A stretch of DNA of 64,000 nt from Neoceratodus forsteri (GCA_016271365.2 CM028130.1:468815501-468879500), one strand, 5' to 3'; positions 11,541-22,865 are shown, counted from the stretch's first letter. Made by a program: numbers and translations. The notes: generated from the letters alone by a model not told the origin.

Positions 11541-13303
11541 GATGTTACATTAACAGTAGAACAGCATGCTGACATTGTAATGATAGCACAATGCTAGGAG
11601 GTCATTCCTTCCTATGGAGTAAAAGTAGTCATCCTAGAGTATAATAATAACATACATTGACATTAGAACAGCAGGATAACATCATATTGATAATTTTGGG
11701 GCCAATGCATGAATGTGCGGAGTGCCTACATGCTGCAGATCCATGGTGCAGAGGCACTCTGCATCCACTGCCCCCCATGTAGGATGCACAAAATGGGGTG
11801 CACAGACCCTACGCCCCAACCCCCATTTGTGCAGTCTGCAATGTGCAGGGGTGGGCAGGAGGCGTGTCTGCACTATGCACCATGCACAAAGGCATGTAGT
11901 GTACCTGCAGGGGAGGCGTAGTGGTACAAAGGATATGCCAAGGGGGACCCTGCCATAACCGCAGTACACAGCCAGGCCCGCACACTCACAGAGTCCCCCC
12001 CGGCACTGGCAACATGTGTGCAGCCGCTTCAACACACTGAGCCCCCGGTCCTGGCAGCACACATCTCCCCTCTTGGCAGAGCCCCAGCCCTGGTCAGCAA
12101 GGTTGTGGCGGATTCCCTTACCCCAGCACACATCCACCTGGTCCCTGCAACAGGCAGTAACTTCTCTTTCTCCCTCAGGCATGACAGCCCTGTCCACAGT
12201 GTGGTACATGAATCCCCAACAAACAGATGTGCCCCAGACCCATTCCCTATTGCCCCAGCAGTAGCATTGGTGGCTAGTGGCCCCACCCCACTGGCACTGT
12301 AGCACCCCCATCCCCATCCCTGTACCTGCATGCTGGTGCTGCAGCTCAGGCTGGCCAGTGACACAGTCCTACACACACCTCGTCCGGTTGCCGCCTGTCC
12401 AAGTGATGCTGGGAGAACATTACCTATTTATAGATGTGCGCTCCCAGCATCACTTGATGGCTGGTGGGCAGAAAGGTGTGTGAGGCTGTGCCACTTACTG
12501 TCCTGATCAGCGGAGCTTACAGAACCAGCACGGGATGGGGAATTGTCCAGTGCAGTGGGGAGTGGGGGCAATGCCCACCAATGTGCAGTCAGGGAGCTGG
12601 GTTTGGGTATTGGGGTGGGCCTGCCACAGTTGTGCGGGTCCAAGGCCATTCTTCGGGGCCCGGGTGTGTGTGTGTGGGGGGTACTTTCACCCACTGGGCC
12701 AGGGCACAGAAGGGTTGGGTGTGCCATTGATCGCGGAGGATGGTGCCCAGATGTCTGTGTGTGTGTGTGTGTGGGGGGTCATATGGCTGCCACTCGTGGC
12801 TGGCCTCAGTTGTGTGTGGAGGAATAGGTTTCAGGCACACAAGGATGTGTGTGTCTCAGCTGGAGAGGTGATTGTGCACATGGAAGTGACATGGGGATGG
12901 GTATTGGGTAAGGGGGGTTCTTGGCAAGCGGGGCCATGGCGCGCAGGGCCGGATGCATGCAGTGGCTATTCACACACCCAGTCCCATGCATACCTGCTTG
13001 AGGGATCCACTCTGGGACTCAGGTTAGGCACCTAATTGGATGCCTGCCTGGGTCTGCAGCTCTGCCCCTGGCCTCCCTGTAGAGTGTTATGCACTGGGGA
13101 GGCAGTGCCGTGGACAGCTGGTGGCTGTTCATGAATACTGGCATGGGTTCACCTATCCACAGGAGTGGAGCTACGTGGGTGGGATACGTGCCTCCAGTGC
13201 ATAGTTCCTGCCTGGTCGTGCATAGGCCCCATAATGCTTAGATGTCATTCCTTCTCTATTTCCCTATGGAGAAAAAGTAGTCATCCTTAGCACTAAAATA
13301 ACA
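11540..13303. repeat. Two tandem copies of a ~105-bp unit, the second split by a TIR element
   Basis: Unit 1 (about 11545-11652) runs from ACATTAACAGTAGAACAGCA through GTCATTCCTTC and AAAAGTAGTCATCCT to AATAACAT. Unit 2 begins at about 11653 with ACATTGACATTAGAACAGCA. It breaks off at 11697 and resumes at 13231 with ATAATGCTTAGATGTCATTCC, then GAAAAAGTAGTCATCCTT and AAAATAACAT. The intervening 1.5 kb is the TIR element below. Comparing the two units gives an approximate empty site. Confidence 0.65.
11698..13230. mobile_element. GC-rich non-autonomous TIR element
   Basis: The ends are inverted: GGGGCCAATGCATGAATG on the left, and GGGGCCTATGCACGACCA reading in from the right. It is clearly more GC- and CpG-rich than its surroundings. 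A 15-bp stem AAGTGATGCTGGGAG / CTCCCAGCATCACTT lies near the middle (about 12400-12456), and short GT runs lie near 12665 and 12757. A 211-residue minus frame at 11682-12317 has low-complexity composition and overlaps the terminal repeat, so I do not treat it as transposase. The target duplication is unclear; ATAAT occurs near both edges. Confidence 0.6.
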
Positions 13304-13829
13304 TGTTCTTCCAGCAATGGTGTCCAGAAACCCTGGAAGTTAATGTAACCTCCTTTAAAACATTCTTTCAAATATTCATTCACATGTTAAAAAAAAAATA
13401 TAGCAGTTCTCTACAGTTACAGCCTACATTTGCAGCAGTGCTGGCTGCAATGTCAGTGGCCCATTCCTGCATACTTGAGCAGCTCTGAGCCCCCAACTAG
13501 ACCACTGATGGACTTTTGAAATTTTCATTAACATATAGTAATATACACAGTAATTTACTTTACACAAAATATGAATAGTACTGGAAATCACTGCTCATAG
13601 GGGAAACTGTTTTTTATAGTAATATGCAAAAGAACTCTACCAATAACATGGGGACCCAACCATATACTTTTTATCAACTATCTTTATCAGGGATTGCCCA
13701 GCTGAGATGTAATGTCTTCCTTTTACTGAAGTCCTGCTTCTCCTTTTATGGTGGGTTAACTGGAGTACTTCAAGATCAAGTGAGTTACTCAATGGATGCA
13801 GTTGTATTGTGCCCAAACAACTTCTCCAT
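13304..13829. other. Unassigned sequence
   Basis: No gene, repeat family or structured element recognised between the tandem unit and the minisatellite. Confidence 0.3.
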
Positions 13830-14625
13830 GATCAGCTGACCAGCCACACTGATACCGATCAGTTTACTAGCTGAGCAAATTGATCCAATATTAGTTTACC
13901 AGTTGAGGAAACTGCTGCAGGGTACATTTACCAGTTAAGCAAACTGATCCTGGGTCGGTTTACCAGTTGAGCAAACTGATTTGGAATTGGTTTATTAGCT
14001 GAGCACACTGATCCAGGACTGGTTTACCAGTTGAGAAAACTGATCAAGGATTGGTTCACCAGTTGAGAAACTGATCCAGGATTGGTTTACTAGTTGAACA
14101 AACTGATCCAGGATTGACTTACCTATTGAGCACACTAATCTGGGATCAGTTTACCAGTTGAGGAAGCTGATCCAGGATTGGTTTACCAGTTGAGCAAAGT
14201 GAGCCAGGATTGACTTACCATTGAGCGCACTGATGCAGGATCAATTTACCAGTTGAGAAAACTGATCCAGGATTGGTTTACTAGTTGAACAAACTGATCC
14301 AGGATTAACTTACCAATTGAGCGCACTGATCTGGGATCAGTTTACCAGTTGAAGAAACTGATCCAGGATCGGTTTACCAGTTGAGCAAACTGAGCCAGGA
14401 TTGACTTACCCATTGAGCACACTGATCTGGGGTCAGTGTTCCAGTTAAGGAAATTGATCCGGGATCAGTTTACCAGTTGAGCAAACAGATCCATGAGTGG
14501 TTTACCAAATGAGCAAACTGATCTAGGATCCAGGAACAGTTTCCCAGCTGAACTGATCTAGGATCAGTTTCCCATCTAAACTGAACCAGGATCAGTTTCT
14601 AAACTGAACTGACAAGGAATCAGTT
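13830..14625. repeat. 32-bp minisatellite with trimeric higher-order structure
   Basis: About 25 monomers of roughly 32 bp with consensus around GGATTGGTTTACCAGTTGAG and AAACTGATCC. In the central part monomers repeat in a fixed order of three types: one with TTGGTTTACYAGTTGA, one with TTGACTTACC.ATTGAGC.CACT, and one with GATCA.TTTACCAGTTGA. Equivalent monomers start at 14079, 14175 and 14270, giving higher-order periods of about 96 and 191 bp. The flanks (13830-14070 and 14450-14625) are more divergent and lack the trimer order. Confidence 0.9.
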
Positions 14626-14659
14626 TGTGTTAGAGATGTTCTAACAAACTCATCTAACA

Positions 14660-14760
14660 GCAGCCAGCACCACCCAGTGAATAGGGCACAGGACTGTGAA
14701 CCAGAGCTGGGTATGAATCTTGATTCCTTTAATTGTTTTTTAATGTTAAATTTCACCAGT
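14660..14760 (+). repeat. tRNA-derived SINE head
   Basis: AGGGCACAGGACTGTGAACC followed by GCTGGGTATGAATCTT resembles the A-box region and B box (GGTTCGAATCC) of a tRNA-derived SINE promoter. It has decayed: the B box has three changes. The A/B spacing is about right. The 3' extent is not clear, because a CR1 3' end begins near 14770. A decayed tRNA gene is less likely since no acceptor stem is visible. Confidence 0.45.
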
Positions 14761-14769
14761 GCAGTAGAT

Positions 14770-15210
14770 CATTTTTCATTATACGAACATACAAAAACTC
14801 CAGCAGATGCAGACCCTAAGGCCTATCGATTCTGCTCGATTGTGCAGCTATCAGCTTTTACTGTGCAGCAGCCCCCCTCCCTGTCCAGTAGTTACCTTCC
14901 CCTGACCCTGTCTCATCCCCTCTTAAAACTGCATACTGACCTCAGCGTTACCACCTCTTCTGGTGGCGTGTTCCACCCAGTCACCACCCTTTCCATGAAA
15001 TAGTGTCTTTTCATTTCCCTTTTGAATCTTCCACCCTCAGGTTTCAGACTTTGCCTCCTAGTGTCTCTTCCTCCCTTTAACATAAAAATCCCATTTGTGC
15101 ATACCCTGTTTATGGCTCTCATGTATTTGAAGGTTTCAATCATATCTCCACTATCCCTCAAAACATATGTAAAATAACTCTCCAAACACAGTGTATATCT
15201 CAAGACAGTT
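14770..15210 (-). mobile_element. CR1 LINE 3' end
   Basis: On the minus strand this encodes the extreme C-terminus of a CR1 ORF2: DSGDMIETFKYMRAINRV, then LKPEGGRFKREMKRHYFMERVV, then W..PPEEVV (15203-14913). The CR1-type 3' tail follows, ending near the GAACATACA tract at 14785. This C-terminal block is the most frequently retained part of 5'-truncated CR1 copies. Only minor frame damage is seen. Confidence 0.75.
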
Positions 15211-15446
15211 TCAGACTATTTAAATGCCTTTTACTATTTCAATACTTCTCATACATATATTTTATCTGTAACACATAATAATGATTGTTTTTCATTTAGT
15301 TTCATCTTACACTGTAATATGTAGCGTTTAATACCTCCAGTGCTCTATACACACCTTTGTACCATCACAAAATTGCGCTTAATTTCAGATTGGCTAAATA
15401 GCCTTCCTTCCCTGAAACTTAGCATCACAAAGCAGAAACATAAGCA
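15211..15446. other. Unassigned AT-rich spacer
   Basis: No feature recognised between two CR1 fragments. Confidence 0.3.
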
Positions 15447-16560
15447 TACTATAGAATGTATTGGCTGAAAAGGACCAGAAGGCCCATCTAGTCTGCCCTA
15501 TTTTCCCTACAAAACACTACACCCTGGACCCTATTTGGTCACAAGTGTCTCTTCCTCCTCCTTACCTCTATTTATTATACCTATGTGCCTATACACACAT
15601 GCTTGAAGCTCCCCACAGTCTTTCCCCAACCACCTCCTCTGGCAGGCTGTTTCAGGCATCCAGCACCCTTTCCATGAAGAAATATTTCTTTACATCCCTC
15701 TTAAAATCCTCCATCCTAAGCTTCATGGCACTCCCCGTATTCTGGTGCTCCTCCTCCTGTTACAAGACACCACCCCTCCTGCACCTTGTTCACCCTCATG
15801 AGAGGTACTTATAGGTCTCAATCATGTCCCTGCTCAGTGGCCTCTCCACTATGGAGTACATGTTGAGCTCCTGCAGCATCTTCTCATATGGTTTCTCATG
15901 CAACCCCCACACCATTTTAGTGGTCCTACTCTTAACCTATTCCACCCTGTTGATGTCCTTGTACAGCTGCATCCATCAGAGCTGGACACAGTACTCAAGG
16001 TGGGTCTTCCAAGTGAGAGATACAGGGGCAACACTACCACCATTCTCCTACTTGATATTCCCCTTCCTCTGCACCTCAGCATCCTGCTTGCCTTGTCTGC
16101 TGCCCTGTAGCACTGCCTTGCCACCTTGAGATCATCGGACATGATCACCCCAAGGTTCCTTCCTTGTGTGGTAACTGTAAGTAACTTCTCACCATCTGAT
16201 ACACAGCCCCTGGTTTCCCCACCTTAGGTGCTTGCATGACTTTGCACTTTTGGCACTGGAGCCAGCTGCCACTCCCAGACACTCCTCTAGTTTTCTCAGA
16301 TCTCTTTGCATTCTCTCAACCCCCACCTGGGTGTGCACCCTGTTGCAGCTTTTGGTGTCATTCACAACTTCAGTTCTTCTGCAATATCATTATGAAGATA
16401 TTGAAGGTGACAAGCCCAGTACCGATCCCTGAAGTACTCACTGGTCTCTCTCTCTCTCTCTCTCTCTCCCATCCTCCAAGTACCACTACCCTCTGCCTCC
16501 TATCTTTCAATCAGTTTGATACACTGCACACCACCTTCTGCCCCCGGCTCCTAAGTTAAG
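15447..16560 (-). mobile_element. CR1 LINE fragment, RT C-terminal part and 3' end
   Basis: The minus strand starts near 16560 within the reverse transcriptase (remains of a GSVTGLV..FNIF box near 16420-16370). It passes through SDDLKVARQC (about 16143-16110) and the thumb/C-terminal blocks. It ends at the CR1 3' signature near 15450, where GGCCCATCTAGTCTGCCCTA lies on the plus strand next to an ATAGAATGTAT tail. Frames are broken repeatedly. A CT microsatellite has expanded inside it at about 16445-16470. Confidence 0.7.
16445..16470. repeat. (CT)n microsatellite
   Basis: About 13 uninterrupted CT repeats within a CR1 relic. Confidence 0.9.
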
Positions 16561-17690
16561 TTATCTGCCTGCAGAGATATATTAATTTCTAGCAAGTACA
16601 GTATCAGTGCCAAGTAATGCAGTTGTCCTTAGTTCAATCAAAATAAAATCTTATATCTGTGGGGATCAAACTGCAAACATTCAGCTATCTATTTACTGTG
16701 CCTCCACATTTCACTCAACTACTTAGAGTTTCAAGGTTGAAACCAAACATTTTGTTCCTACTTCGTGTGTGCTGATATGTAATTTGCCATATTACTCCTA
16801 CTGTAGCTGAACACCTGAGTGAGATGCCCTCTTCAATCCTTCCTGATGTCATGGCACCGGTGAGATGGTGATGCTACTGACACACATCCCACCAGGGATG
16901 CTGAGTTGCTAGTAATTCAGTTGTGAAGTCACTGCCTGAAAATCTGGGACACTTGAGAGACCTGGTTGCATAAAAAATAGGGTAGCACAGAACAGTAATG
17001 GTACAAGATAAATTTAAATTCAGATATAAATACAGTTGTGCCAGGTTACCTATTGTTTCATGATGTAGTGAGCTTTCATGCAGTGTGCTTCTCCAATTAT
17101 CATAACACAGTTATTATAACTAGCTTTCTTTGGCTTGGAGATGGAAATACCTAGCTGTGTCTTGCTATTTAATCAGCAACGTGTTTCTTTCCAAGAGATT
17201 ACCAACATGAAAGTCCTCTAAACGTGCCTGCAGAGAGCAGGGTTTAGCTCTTGATGTTTGCTTTGGAAGCACAGTACTTGCTTCCATTAGTGTTGGCTTT
17301 GAGCAGCTTACTTTGTACTTTAGATGAGATATTTTTATGGTAGAGGAAGGGAGTGAATGAAATGTTGAACATTTTAAATAATTGCCATGCTTTTCTATAA
17401 GGCTGTGTGTGGCCTTGTTGGGGAGGGGTACTAATTCTAAGAGAATCAAATCGATGCCAGAAGGTGTCACTGTGTAGCAGGCAGAAATTAGACAGGGCAA
17501 CTAATCTTGTTTTTCCTGTTTTTATCACTGTGAGTTTGAGAAGTGTTGGCTCAGCTTGCGAAGGGCTGGCTGTAAAATTAATTTTATGTGTTTTAGGTGT
17601 AATGAATAGCATATCATGTTTTGATTCAGTAATACCAACATATGAAGAAGCCCGAAGAAGAAGGCTATTGGGTCTGTCTAGGCTGCTCAT
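16561..17690. other. Unassigned sequence
   Basis: No repeat family recognised. A 168-residue minus frame (17750-17244) shows no known domain. Its upstream end overlaps CR1 3' sequence, so it is unlikely to be a gene. Confidence 0.3.
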
Positions 17691-19665
17691 ATTGCAGGAT
17701 CCATAGCTTGAGCTACTGACCCTGCCCCCCAACCCTCCCATCCTTTCCATCCTCCCTATCCATGATCCTTACCTTCCCCATGCCTGTCCCAGCCTCTTTT
17801 GAAGCTGCCCACAGTCTTCAACAAGGCCACCTCTTCTGGCAGCACATTCCAAGTGTCCACCACCCTTCTGTAAAGAAGTACTTGACCTCCTCCTAAACCT
17901 CCCCTTCAGCTGAGGACTGTGCCCCTTGTGTTAGGGTTGCCACTTAGCTTAAAGAGACCCTACTTATCCACCTATTTATCCCTTTCAAGTACTTGAAGGT
18001 CTCAATCATGTTCCACCTCTCTCTCCTGTCCTCTGGGAGTACAAGTTCAGTGCCCTCAACATCTCCTAGTATGCTTTACCCTGCTGACCCACTATCATCT
18101 TTGTATCCCTCTTCTGGCGAGGCAATAGCAAGGCAATTCTATTTATGCAGTTCCCAATCCCTGGGTCTCTGGGCGCTTTACCGAGAAACAGGTAAGGTCA
18201 ATACAGCACAAACACTCTACAAATAGAATATGTAAAACAGTAAAACATTTTAAACAATAAATAAATCTCAGAATAACTAAAATAAACTCATATAATTAGT
18301 GCAGGTTAATCGTCTTCATTGGGGAAAGCCAGACAAAACAAGTGAGCCGTTAGCCCTATTTTAAAACACTTGACTGTCAGGGCCTCCCTGAGCACAGCTA
18401 GAAAAGTATTCCACAGGGCCAGCCCAGTGACACTAAAGGAGCAGTTGCCAGATGTTTTCGGTCTGACCCTGGAAACAGCAAGGAAGCTCCTAGTTGAGGA
18501 GTGGAGGGAATGGACTGAGGTGACAGGTGTAGGAGATCAGCCAGATAGAGGGCCCAGTCCATATAGGGCCTTATAGGTGAGCAAGCCCACTCTGAAGACG
18601 ATCCTCCACCTGACAGGCAGCCAGTGCAGAGCCTGCAGGACTGGAGTTACATGATTGGACCTAGCCAGACCTGTCAGCAACTGAGCCGCTGCATTCTGCA
18701 CCAGCTGCAGCCGGCAGAGGGTCCCTTCCATGATCCCAAATTATAGAGCATTGCAGTAATCTGGACCTTCTATAGCAGGTTACTGTCCTTTTTGAGATGT
18801 GGACATTAGTACTGAACTCCATACTCTAGATATGGCCTCACCAGTGACCTGTATAAGGACAGTATAACCTCCTCCCTCCTACTACTGATCCCCCTAGCTA
18901 TGCTTCCCAGCATCTTGTTTGCTCTCGCTGCTGTTTTCTTGTACCGTGGGAGTGCTTCAGTTCACTAGTGATCATCACTTCCAGGTCCTTCTCCTCCTCT
19001 GATGCAGATACCTGGACTCCACCCAGGTGGTACTCACTCCTGGGATTCTTGGCTCCAATGTGCATGACTTTGCATTTCTTGGCATTGAATCCAAGCTGCC
19101 AGATCCCAGACCCCCTCCCCAGCTTTTCCAGATCATCCTGTAGGTCTTGTATCCTTTCAGCTGTATCCACTCTCCTGCAGAGCTTGGAGTCATTCATGAA
19201 TAGTTACATTTTGCCGTTAATGACATCCCCAATGTCATTGAATACATTGAACAACACCTGCCCCATCACTGAGCCCTGCAGGACCCCATTGATGACCTGT
19301 CTGGTGCCAAATAATTCTCCCCCAATAATTATCCCCTGGGTTCTGTCCCTCAGACAATTTTCCACCCTTCTGGTCATCTTTTCTCTAACCCCAAGATCCA
19401 CCAACTCTCTGATCAACCTTTTATGGGGCACAGAGTCAAAGGTCTTGCTGAAATCCAGATAATGGATGTCTACCACTTGGCCCCTGTCTACTTTCTTAGT
19501 GACTCAGTCAAAGAACTCAATCCGATTTGTTTGACATGATCTCCCAGCCATGAACCCATGTTGCTTCACATCCTGGAGACCATGCTCCTCTATATATTCT
19601 ACCAACCTTTCCTTAAGTATGGTCTCCATGAGCTTGCACATGATTGAGGTCAGACTAAATGTTTC
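17691..19665 (-). mobile_element. CR1 LINE (RT to 3' end), split by an L2 fragment
   Basis: The minus strand carries RT pieces in order: SIMCKLMETILKERL..QHGFMAGRSCQTN..EFFD (19660-19504), YLDFSKTFDSVPHKRL and GVLQGSVMG (19476-19204), and RVDTAERIQDLQDDLEKL..IWQLGFNAKKCKVMH (19197-18898). The thumb region continues to about 18767. The C-terminal block and 3' end resume at 18118-17691. The catalytic FADD box is disrupted between 19204 and 19197, where MNDSKLC remains. The gap 18119-18766 is filled by an L2 3' end. Confidence 0.85.
18119..18766 (-). mobile_element. L2-type LINE 3' end, copy 2, inserted in CR1
   Basis: The minus strand encodes RLQLVQNAAAQLLTGLARS..VTPVLQALHWLPV and RVGLLTYKALYGLGPL (18731-18537). 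This is the hallmark C-terminal block of L2-type ORF2. ALWNTFLAVLREALT-like text and the 3' UTR follow. Flanking TCTGG at both junctions (TTCTGG at about 18114, ATCTGG at about 18760) is consistent with a short target duplication, since the CR1 text CCTCTTCTGG..ACCTTCT is restored without it. Confidence 0.85.
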
Positions 19666-20126
19666 TATAAAAGTACTGCATTTTTTCTCTGCCTGCACTA
19701 TAAAGAGTTAACAGTGACAAAAATAACAGGCAGAAAATGTTGTTAATGTTTAAAATTAGTCAATTGTTGCTTTTTATTTCTGTTGTATTTTTCATTTCTC
19801 ATTAGAAGGTTACAACAATCTGATAGTATTAATTGTGATGTGAACAATAACTAAATGACACACATGACTTGTAAGCAATTTGCACTATTAGTGGAGGAAT
19901 TACAGTCAGATCACCAACTGCTACTCCACTGAGGCTCCAAATACATCAGTTTTTGCATGTGCCGAGCCTGTAAACAGCAGGAGCAAAATTAATCAGCAGC
20001 AACATATTTTATACTGTCCCCATTGCAGCTGCAAGGGAAATGAGTGTTACGCAGGATTTGCCTGTGCCCTCCAAATACAGGCAGCATTGGAAGTTAGGTA
20101 ACTCTACTAGCCAGGTCCTAGATTTT
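19666..20126. other. Unassigned sequence
   Basis: No recognised feature between the CR1 fragment and the minisatellite. Confidence 0.3.
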
Positions 20127-20452
20127 AATGCTACATGCCCAGAAGCAACAAGGTCAACAGCCATTCTACATGCCCAGAAGCAACAAGGTCAATAGCCATT
20201 CTACGTGCCCAGAAGCAACAAGGTCAGTAGCCATTCCACATGCCCAGAAGCAACAAGGTCAATAGCTATTCTACATGCCCAGAAGCAACAAGGTCAGTAG
20301 CCATTCTACATGCCCAGAAGCAACAAGGTCAGTAGCCATTCTACGTGCCCAGAAGCAACAAGGTCAACAGCCATTCTATATGCCCAGAGGCAACAGAGTC
20401 AATAGCAATGCTATGTTCCCAGAGGCAACAAGGTCATTAGTGTTACTACATT
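20127..20452. repeat. 35-bp minisatellite, block 1
   Basis: About nine tandem copies of a 35-bp unit, with consensus CTACATGCCCAGAAGCAACA plus AGGTCAATAGCCATT. The copies near 20380-20450 change toward AGAGGCAACAAGGTCATTAG, the form found in block 2 at 22866. Direct head-to-tail repeats without spacers rule out a CRISPR-like array. Confidence 0.9.
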
Positions 20453-22865
20453 TGTATTTATTTATTTGTAAATTTAGTTATACCTTTGAGCACAAGTACT
20501 TATTTACAAAGGTTCCACATCATAGATTGCAACTTATAGACAAAGAATTCAAAAAACAAAGGTATAACATTACTGACAAAGGATCCAATTCTCAAAAAGC
20601 CATGAGATTGCTGTAAGTTGCATTGATGTAAGGCTGTGGCAAACCCAGGAGTACCAGGGACCCTGTGCCCAATTCTCAGCAAGTCCCATGGCCTGTGGCA
20701 GCTGTGAACACCGAACAGAGGGTGCACCTGGGCAGGCACACAAGCTGTGGTAGCTATGTGGCATGGTCCCCAGACATTCTCTGGTGGTCTAGCAGACCTC
20801 CTTCCTGATGACCCCATGAATTAATTTTTATAAGTCCCTGGTGGTCTAGTGGACCCACCTCCCTGATCTCCGATGTCCCCAAGATGTCATTCTGTATTCA
20901 GATTCCCTGGTGATCTAGTGGCCCCTTCAAACACCAGTCCCTTGTTATGCCACAGTATGACATCCTTGGTTGTATAGTGGCCCCCTCACCACAGCAGGAA
21001 GTGTCCACCACCCCACTACCTATATCTCCAAACTTAGCCAGCAACTGGCACAGTCCACTGCTCACCACCATGGCCAGCCATTGACTGAGCTCAGTTGGTG
21101 GCTGGCCGTGGTGGTGAGTGGTGGGCTGTGCCAGACACCAGCTTGGTTTAGGGATAGGGAAGAGGGGTGGTGGGACACTGCCTGCCAGGGTGGGGGGTGG
21201 GGCCACTATACAGCCAAGAATTTGATAATATGGCATAACAGGGATTGGGGCTGGGAGGCTGCTAGATCACCCAGGAATTTGAATACAGCATGACATCTTG
21301 GGTACATCAGGGATTGAGGAGGGCAGTCCACTGACACCAGGGAGTTATGATGAATAATTAATTCACGGGCACATTGGGGAGGGAGGTCTGTTAGTCCACC
21401 AGGGTGGGGTTTAATTTACTATTTATATATATGGTGGTAGTGGGGGATTGGAGGTCCACTAGACCACCAGGGAAGATATACTAAAACCTATTTCTTGGGG
21501 ACATCGGGAGGGGGACCATGGTGCATTGCTGCTACTAGGTAAACTCTCCTGGTGGAAAATTCTAAGTACCCTCTAATGGTACTTAGAAATTTGCCTTCTT
21601 GGGGAGTTTTGTGAATCCTGATTCATAGGATTTGGAATCCTGCATTTGCTGTAAGCCCCAGCACCATGCCATAGCCCATTTTGTTGTTCAAGCATGGCGC
21701 AAGCCCAGTCTGGTGCAGGCTGCCAGTGGTTGATGCAGGCTGCCTTTGTGAATCACTTCCGGCACATTATTTGGTGAAAGGGGCACTTTGAGCCATTCAT
21801 TGTGCCAATGCCCCTTGCTCTGAGTTGGGAGCTTTAAGAATCAGGCCCATAATCTTAGGCAGCACACAAAGAAGCATTGTCAAAGGTACAACAATGTATA
21901 GAAGTTGAGAGCCTTTCTTAGCTCCCTCTTGTAGTGCGTTAATTTTCTGAGGCCCAACAAAGAATCTGATAGATCATTTAGCCATTGCAGGGTCCTGACG
22001 GTGAAGGAGCGCATGGCTTTTTCTGCAGTAGGGTACAGAAAGGGTATTTCTGGTCATGTACCTAGTGGTGTATTGATTGTGAGCAGTCTTGAGCAAGTTT
22101 TTGACAGCGGGTGGAGTGAAACTCAGAGTGCATTTTCCCCTGAAGGCATGTTAGAATTGAATCCTATCTTGGAGGAGGAGCTAATTAGTTTGGGAGTATA
22201 GTGAGCAGGTATGAGTGAGCCTATCAGCCCCAAGTTTGAAGCGGCATTCATTGTTGAGAACCAGCCTGCCTCTTTTAAGAACAGCATCAGTAGCTGCTCC
22301 ATACACTGTGAGGCCATAGCCAATTATAGGTAGAAGGGTGATGGCTACAGCAATCAGCATGCTTTGGAGTAAGGTTATGTCTTTGTCTATCAGGGCACCC
22401 AGTTTTCTATTAACAGCGCTGACAATGCGTCTACATGTGGCTGAAAAGACAGAGTATTGTCAACGGTAACTCCTAAATATTTAAATGAACCAACCTGTTC
22501 CAATCCGGTCCCATTCTCATTTACAATGATAAAGGGACAGAGCTTTTTCCTCACCTGTATACTAGTGAACAACACAGTTATGGCCTTTTTGTAGTTCAGG
22601 ATCAATTTATTTAGCTTGAACCACATCTCCAATGAACCAATACTGCATTGCAGATCTTGGGTGACAGCTTCCTGGCAAGGTCCACTGGTGTGGTTGACAG
22701 TGTCATCTGTGTAGAGAATTACCTTTGTGGTTGTGCAGGCTTCTGGTAAATTATTACTAAAGAGACCAAAAAGAAGATGACCTAGTACTGAGCCCTAGGG
22801 TACTCCTACTGAGACACTTTTGGTGTCAAATAAGGCACCACTGATCTTATTGTCTCATTTTAATT
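20453..22865 (-). mobile_element. LINE fragment (Jockey superfamily) interrupting the 35-bp array, itself interrupted
   Basis: The minus strand from about 22860 shows the end of an RT. There is GVP.GSVLG-like text near 22800, TDDTVN (a YADD-box variant) near 22710-22690, EMWFKLNKLILNYKKA (22632-22585) and SFKYLGVTVDNTLSFQPHV (about 22490-22435). C-terminal text continues to about 21870. After the TIR element (20581-21848), sequence from 20580 to 20453 ends in a TTTGTATTTATTTATTTG tract, a LINE-type 3' tail read backwards. The 35-bp array continues on both outer sides, so this LINE inserted into the array. Confidence 0.7.
20581..21848. mobile_element. Large palindromic TIR element (GGGCNNGATTCTCAAAGC family), copy 3
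   Basis: The left end is GGATCCAATTCTCAAAAAGC and the right end complement is GGGCCTGATTCTTAAAGC. Subterminal regions match copy 1 in reverse orientation: ACCAGGGACCCTG and AATTCTCA on one side, GATGCAGGCTGCCTTTGTGA on the other. Between them lies a near-symmetric palindrome whose arms (about 20755-21089 and 21090-21430) carry degenerate ~70-bp units. The units contain GGTGGTCTAGTGGACC-like phrases in opposite orientation. No transposase is seen. It sits within the minus-strand LINE. Confidence 0.75.

Noticed and set aside
11682..12317. 211-residue minus-strand open frame
   Set aside because: It lies in GC-rich DNA that suppresses stop codons, overlaps a terminal inverted repeat and has Cys/Trp/Gly-rich low-complexity composition with no motif.
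14664..14722. Functional tRNA gene
   Set aside because: Only box-A/B-like text is present, with mutations and no acceptor stem or terminator; a SINE head explains it better.
17244..17750. 168-residue minus-strand open frame
   Set aside because: No domain; its N-terminal end overlaps CR1 3' sequence; Ser/Thr-rich composition consistent with chance.
20127..20452. CRISPR-like regular repeats
   Set aside because: Units are contiguous head-to-tail with no unique spacers, and the context is a vertebrate genome full of LINEs.
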